This document shows positions 24,293 to 33,541 of a DNA stretch of 64,000 nt, piece by piece. The notes beneath the pieces were generated by a model. The model was not told the origin of the DNA. It saw nothing but the letters and a program-made list of their open reading frames with translations, and did no database searches. Position 1 is the first letter of the stretch. The number at the start of each line of letters is the position of its first letter. The stretch is from contig NZ_BEGX01000077.1 of the NCBI RefSeq assembly GCF_002583555.1, positions 59,762 through 123,761 on the forward strand, read 5' to 3'. This DNA comes from Pseudonocardia sp. N23. Its GTDB lineage: Bacteria; Actinomycetota; Actinomycetes; Mycobacteriales; Pseudonocardiaceae. A program made the translations under genes and the position numbers.

Positions 24293-25327
24293 ATGGGCGG
24301 GCGCACCCGGCGCAGCACGGTCGGCGTCGTCGACCTGGCGCGCGACCTGGGTGTGTCCACCGCGACCGTCTCGCGGGCCCTCAACGGCTCCCCGGCGGTG
24401 CGCCCCGAGCTCGCCGAGCGCATCCGGCAGTACGCAGCCGAGCAGGGCTACGTCGCCAACCGGCTGGCCCGCGGCCTGTCGGCCTCGATCAGCCGGGCCT
24501 TCGTCGGGTTCGTGATCCCGTACGTCGACACCCCGGCGTACTCGGGCGTGGCCGCCGAGTGCTCGCGGCAGCTGTCGACGGGCGGCACCCAGATGATCCT
24601 CACCGTCACGCAGAACGAGCCGGAGCGGGAGCTGCAGCAGCTGCGCGAGCTCGTCGCCAGCCGGATCGCCGGGCTGATCATCGCGCCGAGCACCGGGGTG
24701 CTGGAGGAGTCGCGGGCGATCCTGCGCGGCCTGCCCGTCGTCGAGCTGCACCGGTCCTGCGGGATCGGCGCGCCCGGCGTGTTCGCCGACGACGAGGGTG
24801 TCATGCGCGACGCCGTGACCCACCTCGTCGAGCTCGGGCACACCGACATCGCCTATCTCGGCACGCCCGAGGCCCTCTCCCACGGCGCGATGCGGCTGCG
24901 CGCCGTGTCGGGTGCGCTGGAGAAGGCGGGCCTGGACCCGGACCGGATGCCCGTGCGCCTCGTCGAGCCCACCCGCGACAACGGCAGGGCTGCGGTCAAC
25001 GAGTTGCTCGACGGGCCCGTCCGGCCGACGGCGGTGGTCGTCGGCGGTGGCGCACTGTCCGTCGGTGCCGCCGAGGCGGTGCGGGCCCGCGGGCTGCGGC
25101 TGCCCGACGACCTGTCGCTGGTCGTCTACGGGGACCCGGCGTGGTTCTCCCTCAGTGACCCGCCGCTGACCGCGGTGAGCGTCCCGTACGACCGGCTCGC
25201 GAGCGAGGCGGCGACGCTGCTCTCCGGCCTGCTCGACGGCGCCGACGTCGCACCGGTCCCGCACCTTCTCGCCCCTGAGCTGCGCGTGGCCGGCTCCACC
25301 GGCCGACCGGGTCGCCCACTCCCGTGA
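24293..25327 (+). CDS. LacI-family transcriptional regulator
   Basis: 344 residues, full length. The N-terminal helix-turn-helix is 'GVVDLARDLGVSTATVSRALNG', with the hinge 'YVANRLARGLSA'. The periplasmic-binding-protein-like effector domain follows and keeps the family's typical 'VGFVIPY...' and 'PPLTAVSVPYDRLASEAATLL'. It most likely represses the CoA-transferase/lyase/monooxygenase operon 60 bases downstream and responds to a metabolite of that pathway. The palindrome at 24225-24244 is its probable site. Confidence 0.9.
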   Translation: MGGRTRRSTVGVVDLARDLGVSTATVSRALNGSPAVRPELAERIRQYAAEQGYVANRLARGLSASISRAFVGFVIPYVDTPAYSGVAAECSRQLSTGGTQMILTVTQNEPERELQQLRELVASRIAGLIIAPSTGVLEESRAILRGLPVVELHRSCGIGAPGVFADDEGVMRDAVTHLVELGHTDIAYLGTPEALSHGAMRLRAVSGALEKAGLDPDRMPVRLVEPTRDNGRAAVNELLDGPVRPTAVVVGGGALSVGAAEAVRARGLRLPDDLSLVVYGDPAWFSLSDPPLTAVSVPYDRLASEAATLLSGLLDGADVAPVPHLLAPELRVAGSTGRPGRPLP

Positions 25328-25388
25328 CGCTTCTCGGCGGCCGACCGCCCGCCGAGATCGACGACCGAGCCGACGAAGGAGCCGCGCC

Positions 25389-26585
25389 ATGACCGACGGA
25401 CCGTTGACGGGTCTGCGGGTGATCGACGCGGCCACGCTGGCGGCGGGCCCCCTCGTGGCGACGTGGCTGGGCGAGCACGGCGCCGAGGTCATCAAGATCG
25501 AGCAACCCGACGGCGGTGACCCCATGCGGCAGTGGGGGGCGCAGCGCGACGGCGTCGGCCTGATGTGGAAGAGCCTCAGCCGCAACAAGAAGTGCGTCAC
25601 GCTGAACCTGCGCGAGGAGACGGGCCGCGACCTGCTGCGCGACCTCGCCCGCACCGCCGACGTCGTGATCATGAACCTGCGGCCCTCGACGCTGACCCGC
25701 TGGGGCCTGGACCACGAGAGCTTCGCCGCGGTGAACCCGAGCCTGGTGATGCTGCACGTCACCGGCTACGGCGCGGGCGGCCCGAAGTCCGACCGGCCGG
25801 GGTTCGGCACCCTCGGCGAGGCGATGTCGGGGTTCGCGCACATGACCGGCGAGGCCGACGGGCCGCCCACGCTGCCCGCCTTCATGCTGGCCGACGGCGT
25901 CGCCGCGCTCAACGCCACCTACGCCGTGATGATGGCGCTCTACCACCGCGATGTGCACGGCGGACCCGGGCAGCTGATCGACGTCAACCTCATCGAGCCG
26001 CTCGCCCGGCTGCTGGAGCAGCCACTGCTCACCTACGACCAGACCGGCGAGATCCCCGCCCGCATGGGCAACCGCTGGGACATCTCCGCCCCGCGCAACA
26101 CGTACAGGACCTCCGACGGGCACTGGCTCGCGATGTCGGGCAGCGCGCCGTCGATCGCGATGCGTGCGCTCAAGGCCGTCGGCCGGTCCGACCTCACGAC
26201 GGACCCGCGGTTCGCGCAGGCGCAGCAGCGGCTGCGCAACGCCGCCCTGGTCGACTCGGTGATGGCGGAATGGATCGCCGACCGCACCCTCGACGAGGCG
26301 ATGACGGTCTTCGAGGATGCCGACGTCGCGGCCGCGCCGGTGTACGACGCGGCCCAGCTGCTCGCCGACCCGCAGCTGCAGGCGCGCGGGACCTACCAGC
26401 GGATCCCGGACCCCGACCTGGGGTCGATGACCGTGCAGGGCCCGGTGCCGCGGTTCTCCGCGACACCCGGCGGGATCGACCATCTCGGCGCCGGCATCGG
26501 CGAGCACAACGACGACGTCTACGGCGGGCTGCTGGGGCTGTCCGAGCAGCGTCGCCACGAGCTGCACGAGAACGGAGTCATCTGA
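25389..26585 (+). CDS. CaiB/BaiF family III CoA-transferase
   Basis: 398 residues, normal length. 'GLRVIDAATLAAGPLVATWLGEHGAEVIKIE' at the start and 'LSRNKKCVTLNLREETGRDLL' are hallmarks of family III CoA-transferases, which move CoA between carboxylic acids. The catalytic Asp probably lies in 'GFGTLGEAMSGFAHMTGEAD' or the nearby loop. ATG 25389 has GAAGGAG upstream. The stop overlaps the lyase ATG by one base (TGATG), so the CoA-ester formed probably feeds the CitE-like lyase. Confidence 0.9.
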   Translation: MTDGPLTGLRVIDAATLAAGPLVATWLGEHGAEVIKIEQPDGGDPMRQWGAQRDGVGLMWKSLSRNKKCVTLNLREETGRDLLRDLARTADVVIMNLRPSTLTRWGLDHESFAAVNPSLVMLHVTGYGAGGPKSDRPGFGTLGEAMSGFAHMTGEADGPPTLPAFMLADGVAALNATYAVMMALYHRDVHGGPGQLIDVNLIEPLARLLEQPLLTYDQTGEIPARMGNRWDISAPRNTYRTSDGHWLAMSGSAPSIAMRALKAVGRSDLTTDPRFAQAQQRLRNAALVDSVMAEWIADRTLDEAMTVFEDADVAAAPVYDAAQLLADPQLQARGTYQRIPDPDLGSMTVQGPVPRFSATPGGIDHLGAGIGEHNDDVYGGLLGLSEQRRHELHENGVI

Positions 26586-27514
26586 TGACGCGACCGATCC
26601 GGCCGCGGAGGTCGGAGCTGGCGACCCCCGCGAGCAACGACTGGATGTTCGCCAAGTCGGCGGCGTCCGACGCCGACCTCGTGTTCCTCGACCTCGAGGA
26701 CGCGTGTGCCCCCGCCGAGCGTGAGGCCGCCCGCGGCAAGGCGGCCAAGGCGCTGCGCGAGCTCGACTGGGGCCGCACCGTCCGGGCGATCCGGTGCAAC
26801 GGCGTCGGCACCCGCTGGGCCTACGGCGACGTGATCGAGGTCGTCACCGGCGCGCGGTCGGCGCTGGAGGTGATCATCGTCCCCAAGGTCCGCCGGGCCC
26901 GCGACGTCTGGTGGGTCGACACCCTGCTCACCCAGGTCGAGGAGACGCTCGGTCTGCCGCCCAAGGGGATCGGGCTCGAGGTGCTGATCGAGGAGACCGA
27001 GGGCCTGGAGAACGTCGGCGAGATCGTGCGGGCGTCGGACCGGCTGGAGGCGGTCATCTTCGGCGCCGGCGACTTCTCCGCCTCGCAGGGCGCCAAGGTC
27101 GACGGCAACTTCGACCCGCTCGTCGACTTCCCGGGCGACATCTGGTCCTATGCGCGATCCCGGGTCGTCGTCGCGGCCCGGTCGGCGGGGATCGACGCCA
27201 TCGACGCGCCCTTCCCGAACTTCAAGGACCCCGACGCCTACCGCACGGCGTGCGACCGCGCCGCCGCGATGGGCTACGTCGGCAAGTGGGCGATCCACCC
27301 GTCCCAGATCGCGCTCGCCAACACCGCCTTCGCACCCACGCCGGAGGACATCACGAGGGCGCGGCGGCTCGTTGCGGCCTACCGCAAGGCCGAGGCCGCC
27401 GGCCGCGGCGCGGCGGCACTCGACGGGATGCTCGTCGACGCCGCGCACCTGCGCCACGCCGCGACCGTGACCCGTACCGCAGAGCTGTTGGGCCTCACCG
27501 AGGAGACCACGTGA
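26585..27514 (+). CDS. HpcH/HpaI (CitE-like) CoA-ester lyase
   Basis: 309 residues of the citrate lyase beta / malyl-CoA lyase superfamily: 'RSELATPASNDWMFAKSAASDADLVFLDLEDACAP' near the start, 'VLIEETEGLENVGEI' with the metal-binding Glu, and 'GAGDFSAS' for the Asp. Enzymes of this type cleave malyl-, citramalyl- or similar 3-hydroxyacyl-CoA esters. It is translationally coupled to the CoA-transferase, which would supply the CoA ester. The exact substrate is unknown. Confidence 0.85.
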   Translation: MTRPIRPRRSELATPASNDWMFAKSAASDADLVFLDLEDACAPAEREAARGKAAKALRELDWGRTVRAIRCNGVGTRWAYGDVIEVVTGARSALEVIIVPKVRRARDVWWVDTLLTQVEETLGLPPKGIGLEVLIEETEGLENVGEIVRASDRLEAVIFGAGDFSASQGAKVDGNFDPLVDFPGDIWSYARSRVVVAARSAGIDAIDAPFPNFKDPDAYRTACDRAAAMGYVGKWAIHPSQIALANTAFAPTPEDITRARRLVAAYRKAEAAGRGAAALDGMLVDAAHLRHAATVTRTAELLGLTEETT

Positions 27515-28842
27515 CCAGGCAGATGACCATGGTCGGGTTCATGCAGGCCGGCAACGTGACCGTCTACTCGGGATCCTGGCGGTACCCGTCCGCCGATCTC
27601 GGGTTCCTGACGATGGACTACTACCAGCACATCGCGAAGACCCTGGAGGCCGGCCGCTTCGACTGCGTGTTCTTCGACGACCGGCTCGCCATGCCCGGTG
27701 TCTACGGGAACTCCGTCGCCGACACCGTCCGCTACGGGGCCCGCCCGATCAAGCTCGACCTCACGGCCGTCCTCGGCGGGATCATCGGCGCCACCGACCG
27801 GATCGGCATCGGCGCGACGTACTCCACCACCTACTACGACCCGTTCCACGTCGCGCGCACTTTCGCGACGCTCGACCACCTCTCGCGCGGGCGGGCCGCC
27901 TGGAACGTCGTGACCTCGGTGAACGACTCGGAGGCCCAGAACTTCGGGCTCGAGTCCCACCTGGGCCACGACGAGCGCTACGACCGCGCCCAGGAGTTCC
28001 TCGAGGCCGTCTACGCGCTCTGGGACTCCTGGGAGGACGACGCGCTGATCCTCGACCGGGAGTCCGGTGAGTTCGCCGACCCGGCGAAGGTCCACGAGAT
28101 CAACCACCACGGCACGTACTTCTCGGTGCGCGGCCCGCTGACCGTGCCGCGCACGCCGCAGGGCAGGCCCGCGATCCTGCAGGCCGGCTCGTCGGGACGC
28201 GGGCGGGAGTTCGCCGCCCAGTGGGCCGACATGATCTTCACCGCCGACCCGGGGCTCGCCGTCGCCCAGCAGCACTACAAGGACCAGCGGGAGCGGATCG
28301 CCGCGTCGGGCCGGGACCCGGACTCGGTGAAGATCCTGCCGATGGCCTACGCGGTGGTGGGGGAGACCCAGGCGATCGCGGAGGAGAAGGAGCGGCTGTT
28401 CCTCGACGCCTACGTGCACCCGGTCGCGTCGCTCGCACTGCTGTCGGAGGTCATGAACTACGACTTCGCCCAGCACGACCTCGACGACCCGGTGTCGGAG
28501 GAGATGATGGCCGCCGCCGGCGGGATCCGCGGGCTGGCCGACGGTGTGCGGCGCCACCTCGACCGGGAGGTCACCGTCCGCGACCTCGCGGCGCACCGCG
28601 CGACCCTGCTGCAGGGCCCGCGGTTCGTCGGTACGCCGGAACGGGTCGCCGACCAGATGCAGGAATGGGTCGAGTCCGACGGCTGCGACGGGTTCGTCCT
28701 CGCTGCGACCCACCTTCCCGGGGCATTCGAGGAGTTCGTCCGGATGGTCGTGCCGATCCTGCAGAAGCGTGGGCTGATGCGCACCGACTACGAGGGCACC
28801 ACCCTGCGCGACCACCTCGGCATCGAGCGTCCGACGCGCTGA
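27511..28842 (+). CDS. LLM-class FMN-dependent monooxygenase (NtaA/SnaA/SoxA-like)
   Basis: 443 residues, the length typical of the nitrilotriacetate/desulfurisation monooxygenase subgroup of bacterial-luciferase-like enzymes. Markers are 'CVFFDDRLAMPGVYG', 'GIGATYSTTYYDPFHVARTFATLDHLSRGRAAWNVVTS' spread over the core, and 'RPAILQAGSSGRG'. It uses reduced flavin from a separate reductase, none of which is encoded in this operon. GTG 27511 overlaps the lyase stop as GTGA; ATG 27523 is an alternative. It is the last gene of the LacI-controlled operon. Confidence 0.88.
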   Translation: MTRQMTMVGFMQAGNVTVYSGSWRYPSADLGFLTMDYYQHIAKTLEAGRFDCVFFDDRLAMPGVYGNSVADTVRYGARPIKLDLTAVLGGIIGATDRIGIGATYSTTYYDPFHVARTFATLDHLSRGRAAWNVVTSVNDSEAQNFGLESHLGHDERYDRAQEFLEAVYALWDSWEDDALILDRESGEFADPAKVHEINHHGTYFSVRGPLTVPRTPQGRPAILQAGSSGRGREFAAQWADMIFTADPGLAVAQQHYKDQRERIAASGRDPDSVKILPMAYAVVGETQAIAEEKERLFLDAYVHPVASLALLSEVMNYDFAQHDLDDPVSEEMMAAAGGIRGLADGVRRHLDREVTVRDLAAHRATLLQGPRFVGTPERVADQMQEWVESDGCDGFVLAATHLPGAFEEFVRMVVPILQKRGLMRTDYEGTTLRDHLGIERPTR

Positions 28843-28876
28843 CCCGCGTTCTCGTGTCCCGCGACGGCGGCCCCGC

Positions 28877-30005
28877 TCAGGACGACAGGGCCGCGGCCAC
28901 CGGTGCCCAGCGGGTGACGTCGGCGGGGGACGTCAGGTCGGCCGGGGCGACGAACACCGTGCACACCCCGGCGTCGACGAGCCCGCGATAGCGCGCGACG
29001 TGCCGTTGCGCGGTGCCGGCGTGATGGCGGGCGGCGAAGGTCGTGGCGTCGGTGCGCCCACGCAGCCGTTCCACCAGCGTCGCGACGTGGTCGCGGTCGT
29101 CGCCGAGGACCGGCACGTCGAGCACGGTGACGCGACGCTGCGTGCCGGCCTCGCCCAGCCGGGCCACCGGCACGTTGCAGGCGTCGGCGGCGGTGGCCGC
29201 CAGCCGCAGGACCCGCGGGCCCGTCCCCCCGACGATGATCGGCAGCGCGCCGACCGGCCGCGGGTAGCAGGACGTCTCCTGCAGGCCCGCGGCCGGCCGG
29301 GTGCCGGTGGCCCACAGCGCGCGCAGCCTCGGGATCGCCCGTTCCAGCAGGTCGACGCGCTCTCCTGGTGACGGGAAGCCCAGCCCGAACGCCGTGTGCT
29401 CCCGTTCCCACCAGCCCGCGCCGAGCCCGCAGAACGCGCGTCCGCCGCTCAGCGCGTCGAGGGTGGCGAACGACTTCGCGGGAGACCGCGGCCGGTGCCG
29501 CTGCGGCGACCGGTGCGGGGCCCCCGTCGCTGCGGACGACGAGGTCCCAGCCCTCACCCGCGATCTCCGCCGACACACCCGCCATCCGCCGGACCTGCGC
29601 GGTGAGCGCGGGTCCGGGGACCGGGCGGTCGCGTTCCCGGTTGCGGGCCCGGCACACCGCAGCGGGGGTGTCAATGACCGTTGCGACGCAAGCGATCCCG
29701 GCCGTGCGGCCGGCGGCGAGCCAGGCTCGCCTGCGGCCGGTGTCGAGCCCGAGGGTGTCGACGACGGTCGTCAGTCGACGGCGCAGCCGGGCCGCGACGA
29801 TCGCCTGCAGGACCGCGAAGGCGTCGTCGCTCGCGTCGAGGTCGGCGGGGCCGGTGCCGACGGGCCCGCGCAGCGCGTCGGACGACACGATCTCGGCATC
29901 GCGGTAGTGCGTCGCCGCCCACGCGGACTTCCCTGCACCGGCAGGCCCGACGAGCACCACCAGCGCCGGATCGGGCAGCTCCACGTGGGCGAGTATGCCC
30001 GCCAC
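28877..30005 (-). pseudogene. P-loop kinase-like / LLM oxidoreductase fusion with lost middle
   Basis: The first 170 or so residues (minus strand from 30005) are a polynucleotide-kinase-like P-loop domain: 'VVLVGPAGAGKSAWAATHYRD', 'TTVVDTLGLDTGRRRAWLAAG'. At about 29470-29480 the frame changes and the sequence enters the middle of a luciferase-like F420/FMN domain ('FATLDALSGGRAFCGLGAGWWE', 'LPIIVGGTGPRVLRLAA'). About 90 residues of the LLM N-terminus are missing. Fusions of this kind exist in related actinomycetes as I recall; here it is broken. Confidence 0.65.
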
Positions 30006-30190
30006 TCAGGTCCCCGGGGTGCCTTCGGCCAGCCGTTTCAGGTTCAGCAGCTGGCGCCGCGCCATCACCAGGTCGCCGACGGACACGACGGGCACGAGCA
30101 GGCGGCCCTGCCGGTGACGACCTTGAGCAGCAGCCGGGTGTCGTCGCCCGCCGGGACGAGGACGTAGGACATGACGCCGCCCATGATCCG
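30006..30190 (-). pseudogene. SRPBCC-like C-terminal remnant
   Basis: 'MSYVLVPAGDDTRLLLKVV' and, one frame over, 'RLLVPVVSVGDLVMARRQLLNLKRLAEG' read as the last 50-60 residues of a START/SRPBCC-type protein with one frameshift. The N-terminal part is absent. Confidence 0.4.
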
Positions 30191-30321
30191 AGACGCCACG
30201 CCAGACCGACAGGACGGGCCTCGGGACGTCCTGACGCTGCGGTCGCCCCGCTGACGCGCCTTCCCGACGCTTCCGTGCGCCGGGTTCGACGGTCCGGTGC
30301 CGGACCCGGCGCACGGGTTGG

Positions 30322-31055
30322 TCAGAAGCGCACCGGCAGCCGGTGCAGGCCGTGGATCAGCGAGCTCTCCCGCCACGCCAACGACTCCGGCTCCGCCGCC
30401 GGCGCAAGGTCCGGGAACCGCTCCAGCAACGTCCGGAACGCGATCTCGCCCTCCAGCCGCGCGAGCGGCGCGCCCAGGCAGTGGTGGATGCCGTAGCCGA
30501 ACACGACGTGCCCCGACGTGTCGCGGGTGACGTCGAGCTCGGCGGGACGCTCGTAGCGGTCCGGGTCGCGGTTGGCCTCGATCAGCGAGACCAGGACCAG
30601 ACCTCGACGTGGGACAGTCGGTCACCGTCCTCCGACGCCGCCACGATCGCGGACAGCATGTCGTCGCCCGGCTCTGCGGTTCTGCCCGCCACCAATTCCG
30701 CGAGGAACTGCGCCATCGCCTGCGCGGCGGCCGACCGCAGCTCGGGTTCGGCCGCCGACAGCAGGGTGTTCGACCAGGTGCGGAAGTCGTCGCGCCGTTC
30801 CTGCGGCACGCCGCAGCTCGCAGATGACGGTCATCGGCAGCGGGAAGGCGAACTCGTCGAGCAGGTCGACCTCCGGGCCGTGGGCGGTCATCGAGTCGGC
30901 CAGCTCCGTGGCGATCTCGGTGATCCGCGGCCGCATCCGCGCGATGGACCGCACCGTGAACGCGCGGTTGACCAGCTTCCGCAGCCGGGTGTGGTCCCGC
31001 GGGTCGCTGTTGAGCGTGTGTTCGACCAGTCGGTGTTCTCCACGGTCCGCGTCAT
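30322..31055 (-). pseudogene. Cytochrome P450 with several deletions
   Basis: The C-terminus is clear: 'FGYGIHHCLGAPLARLEGEIAF', containing the haem Cys loop, in one frame. Upstream, 'RSIARMRPRITEIATELADSM' with 'LLDEFAFPLPMTVICEL' and 'RRDDFRTWSNTLLSAAEPEL' occupy other frames. The N-terminal 70 residues after 'MTRTVENTDW' and the I-helix/ExxR region are missing. About 730 bases remain of an expected 1200. It cannot be a working monooxygenase. Confidence 0.75.
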
Positions 31056-31251
31056 CACAGTCGGTCCTCCTCCCGGCGGCCCCCCGCCGCCGTCGGCCGT
31101 TCTGACGCTAGCCCCGGCCGGCTGATACGACGCTGAGGTCTCGCTGACGGGTTCGTGATGCGTCCCCGGCCGTCCGGTTCGTGCCGCCGCCACGTGGCGG
31201 GGCTCACGTCGCGGGTGGTCCACATCTGTCGGCTCGGCCATCATCGGAACG

Positions 31252-32469
31252 GTGACGTCACCGGTGATCATCGAGCTCGCCCTGAACGGCCCCACCCCGC
31301 GGACGGTCAACCGGTACGTGCCGCGGACGCCGGAGGAGGTCACCGCGGTGGCGCTGGAGGGCATCGAGCTGGGTGCGTCGATCGTCCACAACCACACCGA
31401 CGACGTCATGTTCTCCGCCGACGGCGCGCACGACGTCGAGCCGTACCTGCAGGCGTGGACGCCGATCCTCGACCGCCATCCCGACGTGCTGCTCTACCCG
31501 ACGATGGGTGCCGCCGCCCGCGGCATCCCCGTGCAGCGCCGGTGGGGCCACGTCGAGGAGCTGGCCAGGCGGGGGATGGGCATGACGCTGGTCGACCCGG
31601 GCTCGGTGAACCTCGGTCTGACCTCGGACGGCAACCTCGATCCCGTCGCCGCGGTCGAGCCGTACGCCAACCCGCACGCCGACGTCGACCACATGATCAC
31701 CCGCACCGCCGAGCTGGGTGCCGCCCTCAGCATCTCGATCTTCGAACCCGGCTACCTGCGCACCGCCCTGACCTGGCACCGGACCGGCCGGCTGCCCGCG
31801 GGCGCGATCGTCAAGCTCTACTTCGGGGGCCGGCTGGAGTTCGGGCTCCCGCCGACGGCGACCGCACTCGAGGCGTACCTGGAGATGCTGGAGCCGACGG
31901 GCCTGCCGTGGTCGGTGGCCGTGCTGGGCGGCGACGTCGTCGACTGCGGTCTCGCTGAGCTGGCGGTGCGCCGCGGTGGGCACGTCCGCGTCGGGCTGGA
32001 GGACCATGCCGGGCCGGGGGAGCCGAGCAACGCCGACCTGCTGCGTTCGCTGGCGGACCTTTTGCGCGACATGGGCCGCGCACCCGCGACGATCACGCAG
32101 ACCCGGGCGATCCTGGGTGTCCCGTCGCGCACCGCGGGCCTGTGGGGGCGGACGTTCAGCGGGGACGCGCCCGCAGACGTCCTGGCGGGGGCCGTCGTCA
32201 CGATGACCTTCACCGCGCCCGACGGCATCGCCGTCCACGCCGGCGGCAACCGGCTGGGCTTCCGTGCCACCGCCGGGCCCGACCGGCTCACCGTCGACGA
32301 TCGTGTCCGCTCCACCCGGATGGCCTGCCCGCCGGAGGTCCAGTCCCTCGACGACTGGCTCGTCGCCCTGCTCACCGCCGGCCCGGCGTACTCGCTCGAC
32401 GGGGACACCCTCACCCTGACCGCGGGGATCTCGCGGATCGACCTCGTCGCGAGCCCGGAACGGCACTAG
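31252..32469 (+). CDS. BKACE (DUF849) enzyme fused to a META domain
   Basis: 405 residues. Residues 1-288 form a beta-keto acid cleavage enzyme, a zinc TIM barrel that condenses a beta-keto acid with acetyl-CoA: 'IIELALNGPTPR', 'IELGASIVHNHTDD' (metal-ligand HxH), 'LLYPTMG', and 'GGHVRVGLEDHAGP' with the conserved G-x-ED. Residues 290-405 read as a META/HslJ-like domain: 'AGAVVTMTFTAPDG', 'AGGNRLGF', 'STRMACPPEVQSLDDWLV', 'AYSLDGDTLTLT'. BKACE enzymes normally stop after about 275-310 residues, so the fusion is notable. GTG 31252 was chosen; upstream sequence is not coding. It lies alone on its strand before the CBS gene. Confidence 0.85.
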   Translation: MTSPVIIELALNGPTPRTVNRYVPRTPEEVTAVALEGIELGASIVHNHTDDVMFSADGAHDVEPYLQAWTPILDRHPDVLLYPTMGAAARGIPVQRRWGHVEELARRGMGMTLVDPGSVNLGLTSDGNLDPVAAVEPYANPHADVDHMITRTAELGAALSISIFEPGYLRTALTWHRTGRLPAGAIVKLYFGGRLEFGLPPTATALEAYLEMLEPTGLPWSVAVLGGDVVDCGLAELAVRRGGHVRVGLEDHAGPGEPSNADLLRSLADLLRDMGRAPATITQTRAILGVPSRTAGLWGRTFSGDAPADVLAGAVVTMTFTAPDGIAVHAGGNRLGFRATAGPDRLTVDDRVRSTRMACPPEVQSLDDWLVALLTAGPAYSLDGDTLTLTAGISRIDLVASPERH

Positions 32470-32479
32470 CGTTGAGCGC

Positions 32480-33334
32480 ATGGTGCTGCGCGCTCGGGAG
32501 ATCATGAGCCATCGCGTCGTCACCGTCCGGGCCGACGCCCCGGTGTCGCTCGCGGAGAAACGGCTGGCGGAGTTCCGGTTCAGCGCACTGCCCGTGGTCG
32601 ACGACCGCAACCGGCTCGTCGGCATGGTCAGCGTCGTGGATCTGTTGCGGCACCGCGAGGAGCAACCCGGCGGCTCGCAGGCGCCGGTCGAGTCCGTCAT
32701 GACCCGCGACATCATCCACATGTCGCCCAACGCGGGCGTCGGGATCATCGCCCATCGCATGCGCACCTACGGTGAGCTGCGGGTCGTCCCGATCGTCGAC
32801 CGGGGCGTGCTGGTCGGCGTGGTCACCCGCAGCGACCTGATCCGGCCGCGCCCGACCGGCGGCCCGGTCAGCCGCGCGGTCCGCCGGTTCGTCGAGCGCC
32901 GCTCCGAGGACCTGCGCGCGGAACCCTCCTACCGGCCGCCGCCGCGCCGCCCGCGGTCGCATCCCGCCGACGCCACGGTGCGCGACGCGATGACATCGAC
33001 CGACCTGGTCTCCATCACCGAGGAGCAGACCACCGAAGACGCCGCGGCGCTGCTCACGGGCAGACGGCTGACGTCAGTGCCCGTCGTGCGGGCCGGCGAC
33101 AGGCTCGTCGGGGTCATCAGCGAGGCCGACCTGCTGCGCGACCCGCTCGACGGGCGGCGCACCGGGCGGGCGCGCACCGTCGGCGGGGCGATGAGCCGCG
33201 ACCCCGTCACCGTCGGACCTGACGACCCGCTGTCGGTGGCCCGGCGGCTGATGTCCGACCGCGGCTTCCGCATCCTGCCGGTGGTGCAGGCGGGCCGGTT
33301 GGTCGGCGTGGTCAGCCGCCGCGACCTGCTCTGA
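32480..33334 (+). CDS. Four-CBS-domain protein
   Basis: 284 residues comprising two Bateman modules: CBS repeats at about 6-58, 72-122, 168-215 and 230-284 (for example 'IMSHRVVTVRADAPVSLAEKRL', 'VMTRDIIHMSPN', 'AMTSTDLVSITEEQTTEDAA', 'AMSRDPVTVGPDDPL'). A linker rich in Arg/Pro joins the halves. Such proteins bind adenine nucleotides and regulate partners; no catalytic domain is attached. It begins 10 bases after the BKACE-META stop and may be co-transcribed. Confidence 0.88.
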   Translation: MVLRAREIMSHRVVTVRADAPVSLAEKRLAEFRFSALPVVDDRNRLVGMVSVVDLLRHREEQPGGSQAPVESVMTRDIIHMSPNAGVGIIAHRMRTYGELRVVPIVDRGVLVGVVTRSDLIRPRPTGGPVSRAVRRFVERRSEDLRAEPSYRPPPRRPRSHPADATVRDAMTSTDLVSITEEQTTEDAAALLTGRRLTSVPVVRAGDRLVGVISEADLLRDPLDGRRTGRARTVGGAMSRDPVTVGPDDPLSVARRLMSDRGFRILPVVQAGRLVGVVSRRDLL

Positions 33335-33401
33335 CGTCGTCCGCCGAGTCCGGCACCCGGCTGCTCCCGGCGACGTCGGCGGCAGTCCCGCGTCCGGCCC
33401 G

Positions 33402-33527
33402 GTGTGTCGACGTCAGTTTCGTTCGCCTCCACCCGATCGTCGGCTGACGCGCAGAGAGCATCGCCTGGCAGGAGTCTGGATCGTCATCGCGGTCGTCTGC
33501 CTGTGGCCCCGGCTGCTCGCGCTCTGA
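33402..33527 (+). CDS. Possible 41-residue membrane peptide
   Basis: From GTG 33402: an Arg/Pro-rich start followed by one hydrophobic helix 'GVWIVIAVVCLWPRLLAL'. Single-helix peptides of this type are frequent in actinomycetes, but there is no strong ribosome-binding site and the call rests on composition only. Confidence 0.3.
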   Translation: MCRRQFRSPPPDRRLTRREHRLAGVWIVIAVVCLWPRLLAL

Positions 33528-33541
33528 CCCCGGCTCACAGG

